Numbered from the stretch's first letter, positions 1-10,552 are shown. The stretch is 64,000 nucleotides of DNA from Bedellia somnulentella (GCA_963576735.1 OY755196.1:11575912-11639911), one strand, 5' to 3'. Notes: a model not told the origin generated them from the letters alone. Numbers and translations: made by a program.

Positions 1-27
1 TACATTATGAAATAATGTATACTTAGA

Positions 28-232
28 GGGGTAGCCAGAGCTTCAGAATACAATTCCTTATCCTCTTTGAGAAGTTGAATGCGGAAAGTATTTAAGTATA
101 AGGGATGGTTCATAATCAGTATCCAGTAACAAGGAGTAAAATCACTTTAAAACCATCCACCCTTAATTTCCCCGTATATCCCCGGGAAGAGAAGTGTTAG
201 TGCTATTCTAAGCTGACAGTACGTTACCAAGT
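28..232 (-). repeat. Family A retroposon, diverged
   Basis: Reads as the reverse complement of family A: 'ggggtagccagagct' near the start and 'gtgctattctaagctgaca' at the end. The centre is strongly diverged and no tail is left. Confidence 0.6.
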
Positions 233-429
233 GGTGCTGGTGTTTAGTGATATATCCAGCTTATTAAGAAGATATTATTCTGTGTATCTTCTAGTTGTCA
301 ATTGTCATTAAATAATATTTGTTTTGCCTTGTTTTTGGTATGTTTATTTTTTATCTATCACTAATATCTCTGTAATATTTTTCGTTCTATAATTATTATT
401 ACTTTTATTGCTGTGTGGGACACCACACA

Positions 430-545
430 GTGCCGACAGGCTTAGAATATCACTAACCTATTTCTTTACGTGGTTTGTGTTCGGATTGTTGGCGTTAAAG
501 TTTTGGAGATCCATCACCAAATACATTTTATTTTGCAATCTCTAA
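430..545 (+). repeat. Family A fragment, old
   Basis: 'gccgacaggcttagaatatc' followed by 'ggagatccatcaccaa' matches the family A 5' half with many changes. Confidence 0.4.
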
Positions 546-1010
546 TCATATAGCTTTTGCAAACATTTTTTGGATGTTATAGCCATAATTATCTATTTAT
601 ATTACGTTTCGACCACACTTTAAGTGTACGATACACCAATTTAGCCCGTTTAACTTCAAAGAACCAAGTCAAACTTATCTTTCAACAATTTGAGTAAGTT
701 TAAGTTGCATTTTGTTTTCGTGAGTCTGTCTAACTTGAAACTAAGTTGCTTTTAGTTTTCAACTTGGAAATTTTATTGCTTTTCTTCTTGACTTAAATTT
801 ATATTTTAAGGGGTAAGCAGAGTTTACGGCCCTCCATTTTCGCTGAGCGTTTTTGTTACAAATGATGATGGAATATTTTAGTGGATTTTCGTGTTACGGT
901 TTCAGAAATATTCTAGTTTTAGACAATTATGGGGTATTTTGAAAGTATATGTAATAATATAGTTCAGTTTTTACTAGGGATAGGGGCCGTAAACAATATA
1001 GGAAAATAAG
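546..1010. other. No gene seen
   Basis: AT-rich sequence with no long frame and no family match that I can support. Confidence 0.5.
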
Positions 1011-1021
1011 TTATTCCTTAA

Positions 1022-1140
1022 AAGCGTCGGGGCGTATACCCGAGGTCGCGGGTTCGATTCCCGCCTGTGTCGAAATTTTTCTTTCCTTTATTTATTCTTT
1101 ATTTATTAGTAATAATCCCCACATGAGGTTTTCATGAACA
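1022..1140 (+). repeat. Family B tRNA-derived SINE, head partly lost
   Basis: The tRNA-like 3' half is recognisable: 'ggggcgtatacccgaggtc', then a T-arm with B-box 'gcgggttcgattcccgc'. The family B body follows ('tttctttcctttatttatt', 'aataatccccacatgaggtt'). The A-box half is missing. The same core recurs at 25400, 58918 and 61873. Confidence 0.7.
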
Positions 1141-2007
1141 AAAAGATTTAAATTAAGTTATTCCTTACTTGATCAGCTATATTCCTGTAAAAGTTGCGTC
1201 AAAATAGGTCCATCCATTTAAGAAATTAGTCAGAATAAATATGTTCTATTTATTCTGACTGATTTCTTAAACGGCACAAGCAGCCAAAATTTTAAATTAA
1301 TATTTTATTTTTATATCTACCTTTAAAACTCTAATTTAATTTACATATTTTCGGATTTTAAAATAGTAAGTAATCCTTTCGGATTCTTCGATTCGATAAA
1401 TTAGTAATGCCGTTAGAAGTTTGTATTCATAAACGTATAAATGATTTTTCTTACTTTGGATTTACAAAGAAAGTATTTTTTGAGTGAATCTGTTCAAACA
1501 TTTGGATTGCGACATTTAATTCTCATTGGGGTAGGCAGAGTTTATTAATCGCAATTTTATTCCATTCTGACACATTTCACATTTATATTTCTTATATTTT
1601 ATAAAAACAGTAATTAATATATACTAAATTTAAAAATTACTAATACCAGCCTACTCCTTTATAAATTGGAAATATAAATGTAAATTCTATAGCCAATTTG
1701 TAGATATTGTTGAAAGTTGTCTTCTGAAGTGTTTAATATGACGGGTTCGCCCACACACCAAGTTTTAATGAATGAATAAACGATAATTTATTTAAAATAG
1801 TTATTTAGCTACGAGTTAGAATTGGTCACGCAAGTCGAGAAGGATAGGCAGTGACTCAGTCACTTTATGTGTTTCGTAAGGATTGAATTATCCAATACTG
1901 GCTATGTAGCCAAATTGTGGTTTTAATTTCTTAAGCTAGAACGTGTTCTACCAATACTATTATTAGTATAGTAGTAGGTAGTGTTATATATCACACAGAG
2001 ATTCTAA
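1141..2007. other. No gene seen; AT-rich
   Basis: Apart from the hairpin at 1217-1271 I see nothing supportable. A short 'ggggtaggcagagtttat' near 1529 looks like an RTE 3'-end scrap. Confidence 0.5.
1217..1271. repeat. Perfect-stem hairpin (24-bp arms)
   Basis: Arms 1217-1240 and 1248-1271 are reverse complements with a single mismatch (G-T in RNA). The loop is 7 nt (1241-1247). It could be a tiny foldback element or a structured transcript. Confidence 0.75.
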
Positions 2008-2009
2008 AA

Positions 2010-2102
2010 CTTCCAAAAGTGGCTGAGGAATTTATAATTCCTTAGCTCTTTCTACCCCTTCTAGGGAAATATAGCCGTGAGCATATGTATGTATGTATGT
2101 AG
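2010..2102 (+). repeat. Family A, 3' end only
   Basis: From 'acttccaaaagtggctgagg' through 'ctacccctt' to 'agccgtgagcatatg' and a TATG tail. The 5' end is truncated. Confidence 0.8.
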
Positions 2103-2189
2103 ATTCAAAAACAAACGGTTTTTATACGTAAATATTTTTTGAACAAATTCATTAATTACCGCTTTACTGTTGTGAATTTAATTCCTATT

Positions 2190-2260
2190 TATGTGTGGGT
2201 AGTGTCGGCTTAGAATCGCACTAATCTAGGGACTGGTTTTTCAAGTGATTTTTGTGCTGT
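2190..2260 (+). repeat. Family A 5' fragment
   Basis: 'gtagtgtcggcttagaatcg' followed by diverged sequence and then a short run of 'tgtgctgtga' units. Confidence 0.5.
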
Positions 2261-2428
2261 GATGTGCTGTGATGTGCGGTGTGGGAATACTCATCAACAA
2301 CCATTGTTTTTTTACTAACTTTTACCCATCCAACTTTCAACTTGACTATAAAAATCAGTCTTAAGCTCTAGATACAATTTTTATTCATGGGCCGTTAATA
2401 TAGTAGTTAGATTTATATATATTGTATT

Positions 2429-2622
2429 TGCTGTGTAGTGTCGGCTTAGAATAGTACTCCCCATTTCTTCCGGTGGGTGTACGTAAGAGGGGACTAACGG
2501 TATTGGGGCCTTTAAGGGAATTTTGGGCGATGCGGTTGGAGACCAATAGGCTGGGGTATTTCTAATTCTTTAGCTCTGGCTACCCCTTCTAGGGATTTAT
2601 AGCCGTGATTATATGTATGTAT
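2429..2622 (+). repeat. Family A with internal deletion
   Basis: An intact head ('gctgtgtagtgtcggcttag') and tail ('gccgtgattatatgtatg') are present. About 60 bases are missing after 'ggttggagacc', in the segment before 'tttctaattc'. Confidence 0.8.
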
Positions 2623-2639
2623 TTATATATTAGCGATAA

Positions 2640-2886
2640 GCGTACTAAAGATTTTTTACCCAACCAAACCCAACATCACCCCTGTTTACTTCCGAAATAT
2701 CTAGCTACTTCTCATCCCTATCATTAAAAGTCGTGAATATAGTTATGACGTTTGCGATGAGTGGTAAACCGACACAAAGAGATCATATGACAGTCAAACC
2801 AGATATTACGTGGTATCATATTTGACGCCCCCAAAGCTGATAAATTGAGCATTGATTTATGACTTGATAAGTGGTATGCTTTTGTA
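2640..2886. other. No gene seen
   Basis: Unassigned AT-rich sequence between a family A copy and a foldback element. Confidence 0.4.
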
Positions 2887-3026
2887 ACGCCCGATTTCTG
2901 AATTGAGTATTCCAGCTGAGAACAACTTAAGTATCGTTCTGTCGCATGGAAATCTTAACAAATGAATCAGACAACACGATACTTAAGTCGTTCTCAGCTT
3001 GAATACTCTGTTCAGAAATCGGGCGT
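2887..3026. mobile_element. Foldback (MITE-like) element, 51-bp arms
   Basis: Arms 2887-2937 and 2976-3026 are near-perfect inverted repeats, starting 'acgcccgatttctga' on the left and ending with its complement. The spacer is 38 bp. Total length is ~140 bp with no coding capacity, which fits a non-autonomous DNA transposon or a long hairpin transcript. Confidence 0.75.
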
Positions 3027-3086
3027 ATGTCTAGTCGGTAGTGGTCTATATACAGGATCGGTTCCCGGTTAGAACATATCTTTTTT

Positions 3087-3196
3087 TTAAGCCTAATTTG
3101 TTTCCCACTGCTGGGCAAAGACCTCACATTTTTGAGCCCACACATCCCTGTTCGAGGCTATACACAACCACCGTAGATCGAACTTGTCCAGGTCAT
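3087..3196 (-). pseudogene. Second LINE family, C-terminal coding fragment
   Basis: 'cccactgctgggcaaagacc' and 'agatcgaacttgtccaggtc' match the fragment at 48775-48930. There the minus strand reads RRRPRRRWRDDLDKF, a C-terminus I associate with RTE-type reverse transcriptases. Short and broken. Confidence 0.55.
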
Positions 3197-3202
3197 ATAT
3201 AC

Positions 3203-3450
3203 ATATACATACATATACTCACGGCTATGTTTCCCTAAAAGGAGTAGCCAGAGCTAAGGAATTATAAATTCCTCAGCCACTTTTGGAAGTTGACCGGGGA
3301 AAAGATAGTAAAAATAAAGGTTTTTGGTGATGGGTCTCCAACCGCATCGCCCAAAAATCCAATAAAAAGCGCCAATACCCTTAGTCGCCTCTTACGACAC
3401 CATTGGGTAGAGAGGGGTGGTGACATTCTAAGCCGGCACTACACAGCTAT
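3203..3450 (-). repeat. Family A, full length
   Basis: Runs from the complement of the TATG tail ('acatatactcacggctatg') to 'agccggcactacacagct'. Confidence 0.9.
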
Positions 3451-3982
3451 ATTTATTATATTAAAATATCAAGCAATACTTTATAAACTGCTCATTAAAA
3501 ACTAATTCAGAAATACCTAACAATAACTTATTTATAATAGAAGAAAAAAACAGAAAAGCTTTCATAAGTTCTTGTTGATGGTCTATCAGAAAACGCCCAC
3601 GCAGCCTTCTTAAACTCTAAATTAGAATGTACAATAAGGCTTTGCAAGAAAAAGAAATGTTAGCTATAAAAATAGAAAACTAAATGAGACTATGTATTTA
3701 TATAAATTTATTTGTCATAGATACTCATATACTCGCGCTAAAATTTCTTACTAGGGACGACAGACTATTATCCTTGCAAGTTTCTTGTATTTTTTAGGAT
3801 ATAAACCAGTTTTAGTATAAACCATTATTAATCTCATAGTTTACATTCTTAGGCCATCGATAAATGAAACATAAAAATACTTTTCTTATTTTTAGGGTTT
3901 GTTACTGAAAAGGTACAACAGTTCACTTAGGATATGAATGAAAGTTTGTTAACCATATGCACAAGAAACAGTAGGATCCAGC
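3451..3982. other. No gene seen
   Basis: AT-rich, with no recognisable coding or repeat content. Confidence 0.5.
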
Positions 3983-4226
3983 GTTGTTGTGTCGGCTTAG
4001 ATTAGCACTACCCCATTTCTTCCGGTGGGTGTACGTAAGAGGCAACTAACGGTATTGGGGCTTTTAAGGGATTTTTGGGCGATGCGGTTGGAGACCCATC
4101 ACCAACAACCTTTATTTCACCATATTTTTCCCACGCAACTTCCAAAAGTGGCTGCGGAATTTCTAATTCCTTAGCTCTGGCTACCCCTTCTAGGGAGTTA
4201 TAGCTGTGAGTATATGTATGTATTTA
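3983..4226 (+). repeat. Family A, full length
   Basis: 'gtgtcggcttagattagcac' to 'agctgtgagtatatgtatg', colinear with other copies. Confidence 0.9.
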
Positions 4227-4519
4227 AATAATAGAAAGTCGTACAAAAGACTTAAAATAATAATGTTATAATCCGAAATAAAACTCTAACTAAATCTTTA
4301 AACTAAGAAACGCCCACATTACTAAAAAACGGGTTAAGTTACGAAACCTTATAGCAGAGCCCACATCCGGAGTTACTTAACGGAGCTTAAATCTTGCTTA
4401 GATGTAACTTAAGACTGCGCTGTGTTAAGTTCGCAATTTTTAAACCCACATTGAGTGTATCCTCTGATATTATTCATACTTACGTTAACCTCATGTGTAT
4501 ATTTATGTATACTATAATT
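4227..4519. other. No gene seen
   Basis: Unassigned AT-rich sequence. Confidence 0.4.
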
Positions 4520-4752
4520 TGTTGTGTGGTGTCGGCTTAGAATAGCACTACCCCATTTCTTCCTGTGGGTGGTCGTATGAGGCGGAGAGTATTGGGGCTT
4601 TTTAAGACTTTTTTGGGCGATGCGGTTGGAGACCCATCACCGAAAAACTTTGTTTGACCATCTGATCCCCACACAACTTTCTAAAAGTGGCTAAATAATT
4701 TCTTGTTCTGACGTTCTGGGCACTCTTTTCTGGGATTTATTACAGTGAGTTG
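4520..4752 (+). repeat. Family A, diverged, tail lost
   Basis: Head 'gttgtgtggtgtcggcttag'. The end is 'attacagtgagttgtatc' with no TATG run. Confidence 0.8.
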
Positions 4753-5238
4753 TATCTGCCCAACTTTACTTCCTTCCTTTCCATGTGCCAAGTTGACCTA
4801 TACGTCAAATTTCATAATAAAATGTATATATTAAACCCACTTTTGTCTAATCCTGAACAGAACAAAACAACTCAATAAAAAAGAGCGTTTCAAACCTATA
4901 TCTAAACAGCAAACCTGTGTTCATATGAATAAGCGAAAAATCGTAGGTAGACATATGTCTTGTACACAAAGAAAGAAAAATAACCTATGTGGGCGTTTTA
5001 GAACGACTTAAAGAAATCATAGGTAGATAATTAATTAAAACTTCCACGTCTTAAAATGGCTGGTTAGTTAATTAATGATAAATGTGTTTCCTAATATGTT
5101 TTGGATTCCATGAAAATATAGGATTAATGTTTATTGGATTCGGACCCTATAAGAACGGCCATTTTTTTGGTATATCGTCATAAAATAAGGAAGCTATGGG
5201 TAGAAATATATATTATATACTTACGGAAATCCCAAAAA
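4753..5238. other. No gene seen
   Basis: AT-rich, no supportable feature. Confidence 0.5.
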
Positions 5239-5490
5239 TTGCTGTGTAGTGTGGGCTTAGAATAGCACTACCCCATTCCTTCCGGTGGGTGTACGTAAGA
5301 GGCGACTAACGGTATTGGGGCTTTTTATGGGATTTTTGGGCGATGCGGTTGGAGACCCATCACCAACAACCTTTATTTTACCATATTTTCCCCACGCAAC
5401 TTCCAAAAGTGCCTGAGGAATTTCTGATTCCTTAGCTCTGGCTACCCCTTTTAGGGATTTATAGCCGTGAGTATATGTATGTATGTATGG
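5239..5490 (+). repeat. Family A, full length
   Basis: 'gctgtgtagtgtgggcttag' to 'gccgtgagtatatgtatg' plus tail. The antisense strand is open for about 75 codons, as in several other copies. Confidence 0.9.
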
Positions 5491-5669
5491 GAATCCCAAA
5501 AAATGGGTAGCCGGAGCTTCAAAATGAAATGGGTTTGTGCTATTGTAGCCGTAATTATGTGTATTTTTGTATGTTGTACACATGTTTCCCCGTAATAAAA
5601 ACTTAAAGAAGTCAAAACAATAAAACAAGATATAATAATATCCTAAACAAACAAACAGTCAGTATTAAT

Positions 5670-5740
5670 AACCCAAAAAAGGATTCGAACCCCACACGTC
5701 GTGATTTCAGGACAACACGTGGCTTTAATATCCTATTTTT
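5670..5740 (-). repeat. tRNA-like SINE head remnant
   Basis: The reverse strand contains the B-box-like 'ggggttcgaatccttt' preceded by 'tgaaatcacgacgtgt'. No full cloverleaf is visible. Confidence 0.4.
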
Positions 5741-5937
5741 ATTATCTACGAAATTTATTTGGAGTGACATCTGGATGCGATAAACTGTACAATCGTTCTC
5801 ATTAAAATTACGCCTGGCTTATATTTTTGTTCAGTGAAATAGCTCTTTTTTTTCCAACCTATACTTACGGGTATAAATCATAAACTGAGTAGCTAGAGTT
5901 TATAAACAGGCAAAATTTACAGCTAGAGCTAGAGTAA

Positions 5938-6027
5938 TGCATACATACATACATATACTCACGGCTATGTTTCCCAAGATCATAAATTCCTCAGCCACTT
6001 TTGGAAGTTGAGTGGAAAAAAGATGGT
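5938..6027 (-). repeat. Family A, tail-side half of a split copy
   Basis: Starts with the complement of the tail ('acatacatatactcacgg') and stops at 'agatggtaaaa'. The missing part resumes at 8505, so the sequence between is an insertion. Confidence 0.8.
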
Positions 6028-7031
6028 AAAAAAAAGAAAAACAAAAACTTCAAATTAAAAACTAAACAGAAAAATTAAATATTATTATTTTTTATTTAAA
6101 AAAGAACCGCCTTCAAAAATCCAACTGAAAAGTATAAAATAATTTTTATTTATTTTATTATGTACAACTCTATTCAACTTCTTCTTTTTGAAGTCGGTGC
6201 CAAACCAATTTTCATGACAAAGAAGAACGAATATTAGTGGCCCGCCCAAGTTGAGTGAGTTCTCCACCCCATCAGCGTATGTCATCCTTATAAACCTTCC
6301 TTTTTAATCAATTAATAAAAAAAATCGCATTAAAATTCATTTCGTAGTTTTACAGATTAAAGTATACATAAGGATGTCCGTATATCCCAGACAGGGAGAG
6401 AGAAAGCGACTTTGTTTTGTACTATGTAGTGATTTAGATTTCTCGATCGTCTTTTTACAAAGTGTTAGAAGTATTGGTTGTGCCAACTCGGTGCATGCAT
6501 GTCTCTGTCGAATTGTTAATTCCGTTAGTTTGAAATCTGATAATCTTACATAACCTAACCTAACGTTAGCTTACTATCTCGCTATCTATCTAAAATTATA
6601 ATTTACTAGTATTTACAGTTTTACGGTGACATGTATATTATGATAATTTCTCTGCGGAGTGCGACGCATGCACACCAGGCTAAGCACCGCTCACTGTCCC
6701 CCAATTCCATCCTTTATAAAACAACGTCGTTGCGAGCGGAAGAAATTTCTTGATTTTTGAGCGCGATTGTGTTACCTACTGTTGTTGAGGCACTATCGAT
6801 TGATTTATTATTCGTTTGGTTTCCTCTATGTAGCAATTTTCATTTTGGATTTGTCTGTTTGGCACCGACTTCAAAAAGAAGAAGTTGAATAGAGTTGTAC
6901 ATAATAAAATAAATAAAAATTATTTTATACTTTTCAGTTGGATTTTTGAAGGCGGTTCTTTTTTAAATAAAAAATAATAATATTTAATTTTTCTGTTTAG
7001 TTTTTAATTTGAAGTTTTTGTTTTTCTTTTT
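6028..7031. repeat. Long inverted repeat, ~177-bp arms
   Basis: Arm 6028-6205 (ending 'gaagtcggtgccaaac') is the near-perfect reverse complement of 6857-7031. The ~650-bp interior is unique in this window and encodes nothing recognisable. Confidence 0.8.
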
Positions 7032-7168
7032 TATTTTATACTTTTTAGTGATAAGTTCTTAAATCACTTTTAGTTTTTTTAGTGAATTAGTGATAGTTTT
7101 TGAGAGATAAGTTTTACTGTCCGTTTATTTTATAGTTTTTTTAACAGGTAGTTATAATATTTGTTATT

Positions 7169-7560
7169 ATGACTTTAGCTTACTTGTTACTATTTTGTTT
7201 ACCTGCGACCCTAGAAAGAAAAGCAAAGGATGCTTTAAGGAAAAGTCGCGTAAGGGAGAACGAAACACCCATCGAAAAAAAAACAAAGACTTCAGCAGGG
7301 CAAGCACGAGCCGTATTTAAACTAGTTATCGCGTGGGATAAAGCAGCCATCTTTCACGCACTTACTTAGTATCGTATACTGCCATCTCATTCTAACCGTT
7401 ATCGTGTCGATAACTCGTGCTTGCCCTTCAGAATGAGAGAGATCGTCAGCGTGCTGCTCTTGCTGCCGAAACAGATGAGCAAAGAGAAGTTCACCTATCA
7501 CAAATGCGAAGAAACACTCTTATATATATGTAGCGTTGAGTCGAGTAAAATCCCTTGATG
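7169..7560 (+). pseudogene. Decayed Helitron-type N-terminal coding remnant
   Basis: The plus strand reads RKAKDALRKSRVRENETP before 7296 and, in an open frame after 7428, RQRAALAAETDEQREVHLSQ. These charged ETP/ETDEQRE repeats resemble the N-terminal region of insect Helitron/Pif1-like proteins. This is recognised from memory and not confirmed. A small insertion interrupts it, no helicase motifs follow, and the frame ends after 'aacactcttatatat'. Treat it as a relic, not a gene. Confidence 0.4.
7296..7427. mobile_element. ~131-bp MITE-like insertion
   Basis: Ends 'agggcaagcacgag' and 'ctcgtgcttgccct' are perfect 14-bp inverted repeats. 'ttcag' flanks both sides as a possible target duplication. 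The open frames on each side belong to the same relic. Confidence 0.6.
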
Positions 7561-7863
7561 AGATGGCTTTAAGTGATAAAGATTCAAAGAAATTACTTAA
7601 ATGGTTAAGACCATTCCGAAAGCGCGAAATTCCCCATGACGAAAGCGCCTTGATTGAAATGACCAGGATGAAAAACATGATGTTGCAATATATATTTTTT
7701 TCTTTAATATAATTGAGAGTAATTTATTCATGTTTTTATATACTTTTTTGTTCAATAATTTAGTAACTCTGTTTATTACTAATAAAAAAACTTTATTAAC
7801 ATATATTGATAAATTTCTGTCTAGTATTGATAACCTTACATACATGCTTATATTTCAAACTAA

Positions 7864-8480
7864 GAAACCTCCTTTTTTTTCGAGTCGGTTAAAGAACTGT
7901 TAACCCATCTTCTAAATGTAACGAATACTTTTCTGAAAACCGCATCCAAATAGCTTAAGCCAAACGTGAGATAATCGCGGACCAACACACATACATACAG
8001 GTCAAACACAGAACCTCCTTTCTTTTTTTGGTCGGTCAAGGCACCAAAACCTTCTCCTAAATGTAACAAATACTTTTCTGAAAACCGCATCCAAATAGCT
8101 TAAGCCAAACGTGAGATAATCGCGGACCAACAGACATACATACAGGTCAAACACAGAACCTCCTTTCTTTTTTTGGTCGGTTAAGGCACTAAAACCTTCT
8201 CCTAAATGTAACGAATACTTTTCTGAAAACCGCATCCAAATAGCTTAAGCCAAACGTGAGATAATCGCGAACCAACAGACATACATACAGGTCAAACACA
8301 GAACCTCCTTTCTTTTTTTGGTCGGTTAAGGCACTAAAACCTTCTCCTAAATGTAACGAATACTGTCCTGAAAACCGCATCCAAATAGCTTAAGCCAAAC
8401 TCGAGATAATCGCGGACAATTATACATACATACATACATACATACATACAAACATACATACATACAAACAATCGAACTGA
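7864..8480 (-). repeat. ~145-bp tandem array, four copies
   Basis: Units begin at 7864, 8011, 8156 and 8301 with 'gaacctcctttctttttttg' (first copy variant) and contain 'ccgcatccaaatagcttaag' and 'gagataatcgcgga'. A terminal partial unit starts at 8481 after a CATA/CAAA microsatellite (8425-8468). The middle copies are nearly identical. Confidence 0.9.
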
Positions 8481-8504
8481 GAACCTCCTTTTTTGAAGTC
8501 GGTT

Positions 8505-8627
8505 AAAAATAAAGGTTTTGGTAATCCAATAAGAAGCCCCAATACCCTTAGTCGCCTCTTACGACACCCGTGGGTAGAAAGGGGTAGCGACATTCTAAGC
8601 CGGCACTACACGGCACTAGAGTAATGC
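8505..8627 (-). repeat. Family A, head-side half of the split copy
   Basis: Resumes with 'aaaaataaaggttttggt' and ends 'agccggcactacacggca', completing the copy begun at 5938. Confidence 0.75.
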
Positions 8628-8723
8628 CTAGGCATATTTTAGAGCTGGAGTGAGGAATCTTCTAGTCACATCGCACTTACAAGCATCAAAACTACGTACA
8701 AAAAACGTGTCTATACGTCATCC

Positions 8724-8776
8724 AACACTGAGGGCAAGAAATGGGATAGTGCTTTTATAAGCCGATACTACCCAAA
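8724..8776 (-). repeat. Family A head fragment
   Basis: 'aagaaatgggatagtgcttt' then 'agccgatactac' is the complement of a diverged family A 5' end. Confidence 0.5.
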
Positions 8777-8892
8777 AAAAAATTGTCACAAAAACCTTAC
8801 GCTTAGAATAATTTACTTATCCACATTTGGCAGTATTGGTAAATAATCTATTTTCCTTGCTGAATTGCTATGACATAATTGCTATGGCCTTA

Positions 8893-9026
8893 TGTACATA
8901 CATACATACATACAAATACTCACGCCATTATTTTTCATTGGGGTAGGCAGAGACTATCGATCGCCACTTTGTACGAACCTTGCAAACCACTCTAGTTTCG
9001 TTCACATCCATCAATCTTGGCCTTAT
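8893..9026 (-). repeat. RTE LINE 3' end
   Basis: 'aaatactcacgccattattt' then 'ggcagagactatcgatcgcc' is the reverse complement of the RTE C-terminus and 3' end. Confidence 0.8.
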
Positions 9027-9059
9027 GTATCCGCTATAGTTTACTGTTCTATCTTCATT

Positions 9060-9286
9060 GTTAAATACTACCCCTTTCTACCCACGGGTGTCATAAGATG
9101 CGACTATGGGTATTGGGGCTTTTTATTGGATTTTTGGGCGATGCGGTTGGAGACCCAGCACCAAAAACCTTTATTTTTACCATCTTTACCCCACTCAACT
9201 TCCAAAAGTAGCTGAGGAATTTATAATTCCTTAGCTCTGGCTACCCCTTCTAGGGAAATATAGCCGTGAGTATATGTATGTGTGTC
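9060..9286 (+). repeat. Family A, 5' truncated
   Basis: Starts inside the head at 'actacccctttctaccc' and runs to 'gccgtgagtatatgtatg'. Confidence 0.85.
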
Positions 9287-9627
9287 ATTAAATAAATAAT
9301 AATCACACATGAACCTACCCCTTCCAAGAAAACCTAATAAAAGTTTAATTCCAAACAGTATAGCTAACAGTAAAAACAGACCAGTCTCCCACGTGAAGTT
9401 AAAACACCATATTTAGCGCAGATGTTTGTCCGAGATTCGTCTGTTCTCGTAATAAAGAATACACGTTTTAACTCACGGCGGTATTCTTTGAAAGGGTAAA
9501 CGGGGGGTTATGATTAGATGTGGCGATTAGGTTATACGTGTGTGATTCGGTTGGATTAAACTATTTTTTTTGTTTGGTCTTAGGTTGGTAGTTCTGTGTG
9601 TGGCTTTAAGTGATATAAAAGGAAATG

Positions 9628-9720
9628 TATTGGCTTAGAAAATCACTCACCTATTTCTCCTGGAAAAAAAGAGACAAGTGTATGAGTGTAGATGGAGCTC
9701 GAGAGGTTTGCCAGGATTAT
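9628..9720 (+). repeat. Family A head scrap joined to RTE scrap
   Basis: 'ttggcttagaaaatcactca' (A) is followed by 'gagctcgagaggtttgccag' (RTE). Both are short and eroded. Confidence 0.45.
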
Positions 9721-9972
9721 ACACATACATACAACATATCCTCACGGCTATAAATCCCTAGAAGGGGTAGCCAGAGCTAAGGAATTAGAAATTCCTTAGC
9801 TACTTTTGGAAAGTTGTTTGGGGAAAAGATAGTAAGAATAAAGGTCGTTGGTGATGGGTCTCCAACCGCATCGCCCAAAAATCCAATAAATAGCCCCAAT
9901 ACCCTTAGTCGCCTCTTACGACACCCGTGGGTAGAAAGGGGTAGCGACATTCTAAGCCGGCACTACACGGCA
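9721..9972 (-). repeat. Family A, full length
   Basis: 'tcctcacggctataaatccc' to 'agccggcactacacggc'. Confidence 0.9.
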
Positions 9973-9989
9973 AAGTGGCAAATCAAAGT

Positions 9990-10374
9990 CAATGTAAACT
10001 TATAATATATGTATGTATATTTGCAAGTAAGATAACACAAACTCATCTACATTCTCGGAATAAATAGTGATAATACTTAAACAGAAATCTCGTGCTTACA
10101 ACAATTTAACTCAAGTACAAATTAAAAGTAATCTCAGTAAGAGAATGTTTAAAAACAATAATTAAAGGAACCTCCATTTTGTATTTATAGTAAAGTTGGA
10201 CCTCGTAACTAGATTGAACTGGTTTTACTGGATCAACTTGTACAAAAAGCTAGGTTTTATTTTGTTTATCGCGTGCTTTTTGCAACGTATATAAGCTTAA
10301 AATAGCCTTCGTAATTAGGTATTGAAGGGTAGATGGAGAGCCTTGGCTTAGTGATAGTTGAAGTTTTAAAATAT
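9990..10374. other. No gene seen
   Basis: AT-rich, no supportable feature. Confidence 0.5.
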
Positions 10375-10377
10375 ATA

Positions 10378-10542
10378 CTCATGCCTGGAAGAAATTCCTC
10401 AGCCACATTTAGAAGTTGATGGGGACAAGATGGTGGAAACAAAGACTGTTGGTCATGGGTCTCTTATCGCATCGCCCAAAAACCACTTAAAAAACCCAAT
10501 TCCCTTAGTCCCTTAGTCCCATTAGCTGGCACTATAGGGCAA
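10378..10542 (-). repeat. Family A, eroded
   Basis: 'attcctcagccacatttaga' and 'atcgcatcgcccaaaaa' identify it. It carries a small 'cccttagt' duplication. Confidence 0.65.
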
Positions 10543-10552
10543 TATATTTTTT

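Larger units (their letters stand above)
6028..8504. mobile_element. Composite ~2.5-kb mobile element inserted in family A
   Basis: Bounded by the two halves of one family A copy. 'taaaa' on both sides may be a 5-bp target duplication. It contains a long inverted repeat (6028-6205 / 6857-7031), a TATA-like 'cctttataaaac' near 6711, a decayed Helitron-like coding stretch with its own small insertion, and a ~145-bp tandem array ending in 'cctccttttttgaagtcgg'. The same terminal motif recurs at 36735 and 63326. The class is uncertain. Confidence 0.6.

Noticed and set aside
6706..6800. Promoter of a host gene at the TATA-like 'cctttataaaac'
   Set aside because: It lies inside the composite mobile element and leads only to a decayed frame.
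7860..8380. Three overlapping minus-strand proteins (MRFSEKY..., LGEGFSALTDQ...)
   Set aside because: They are translations of the 145-bp tandem units and repeat with the unit.
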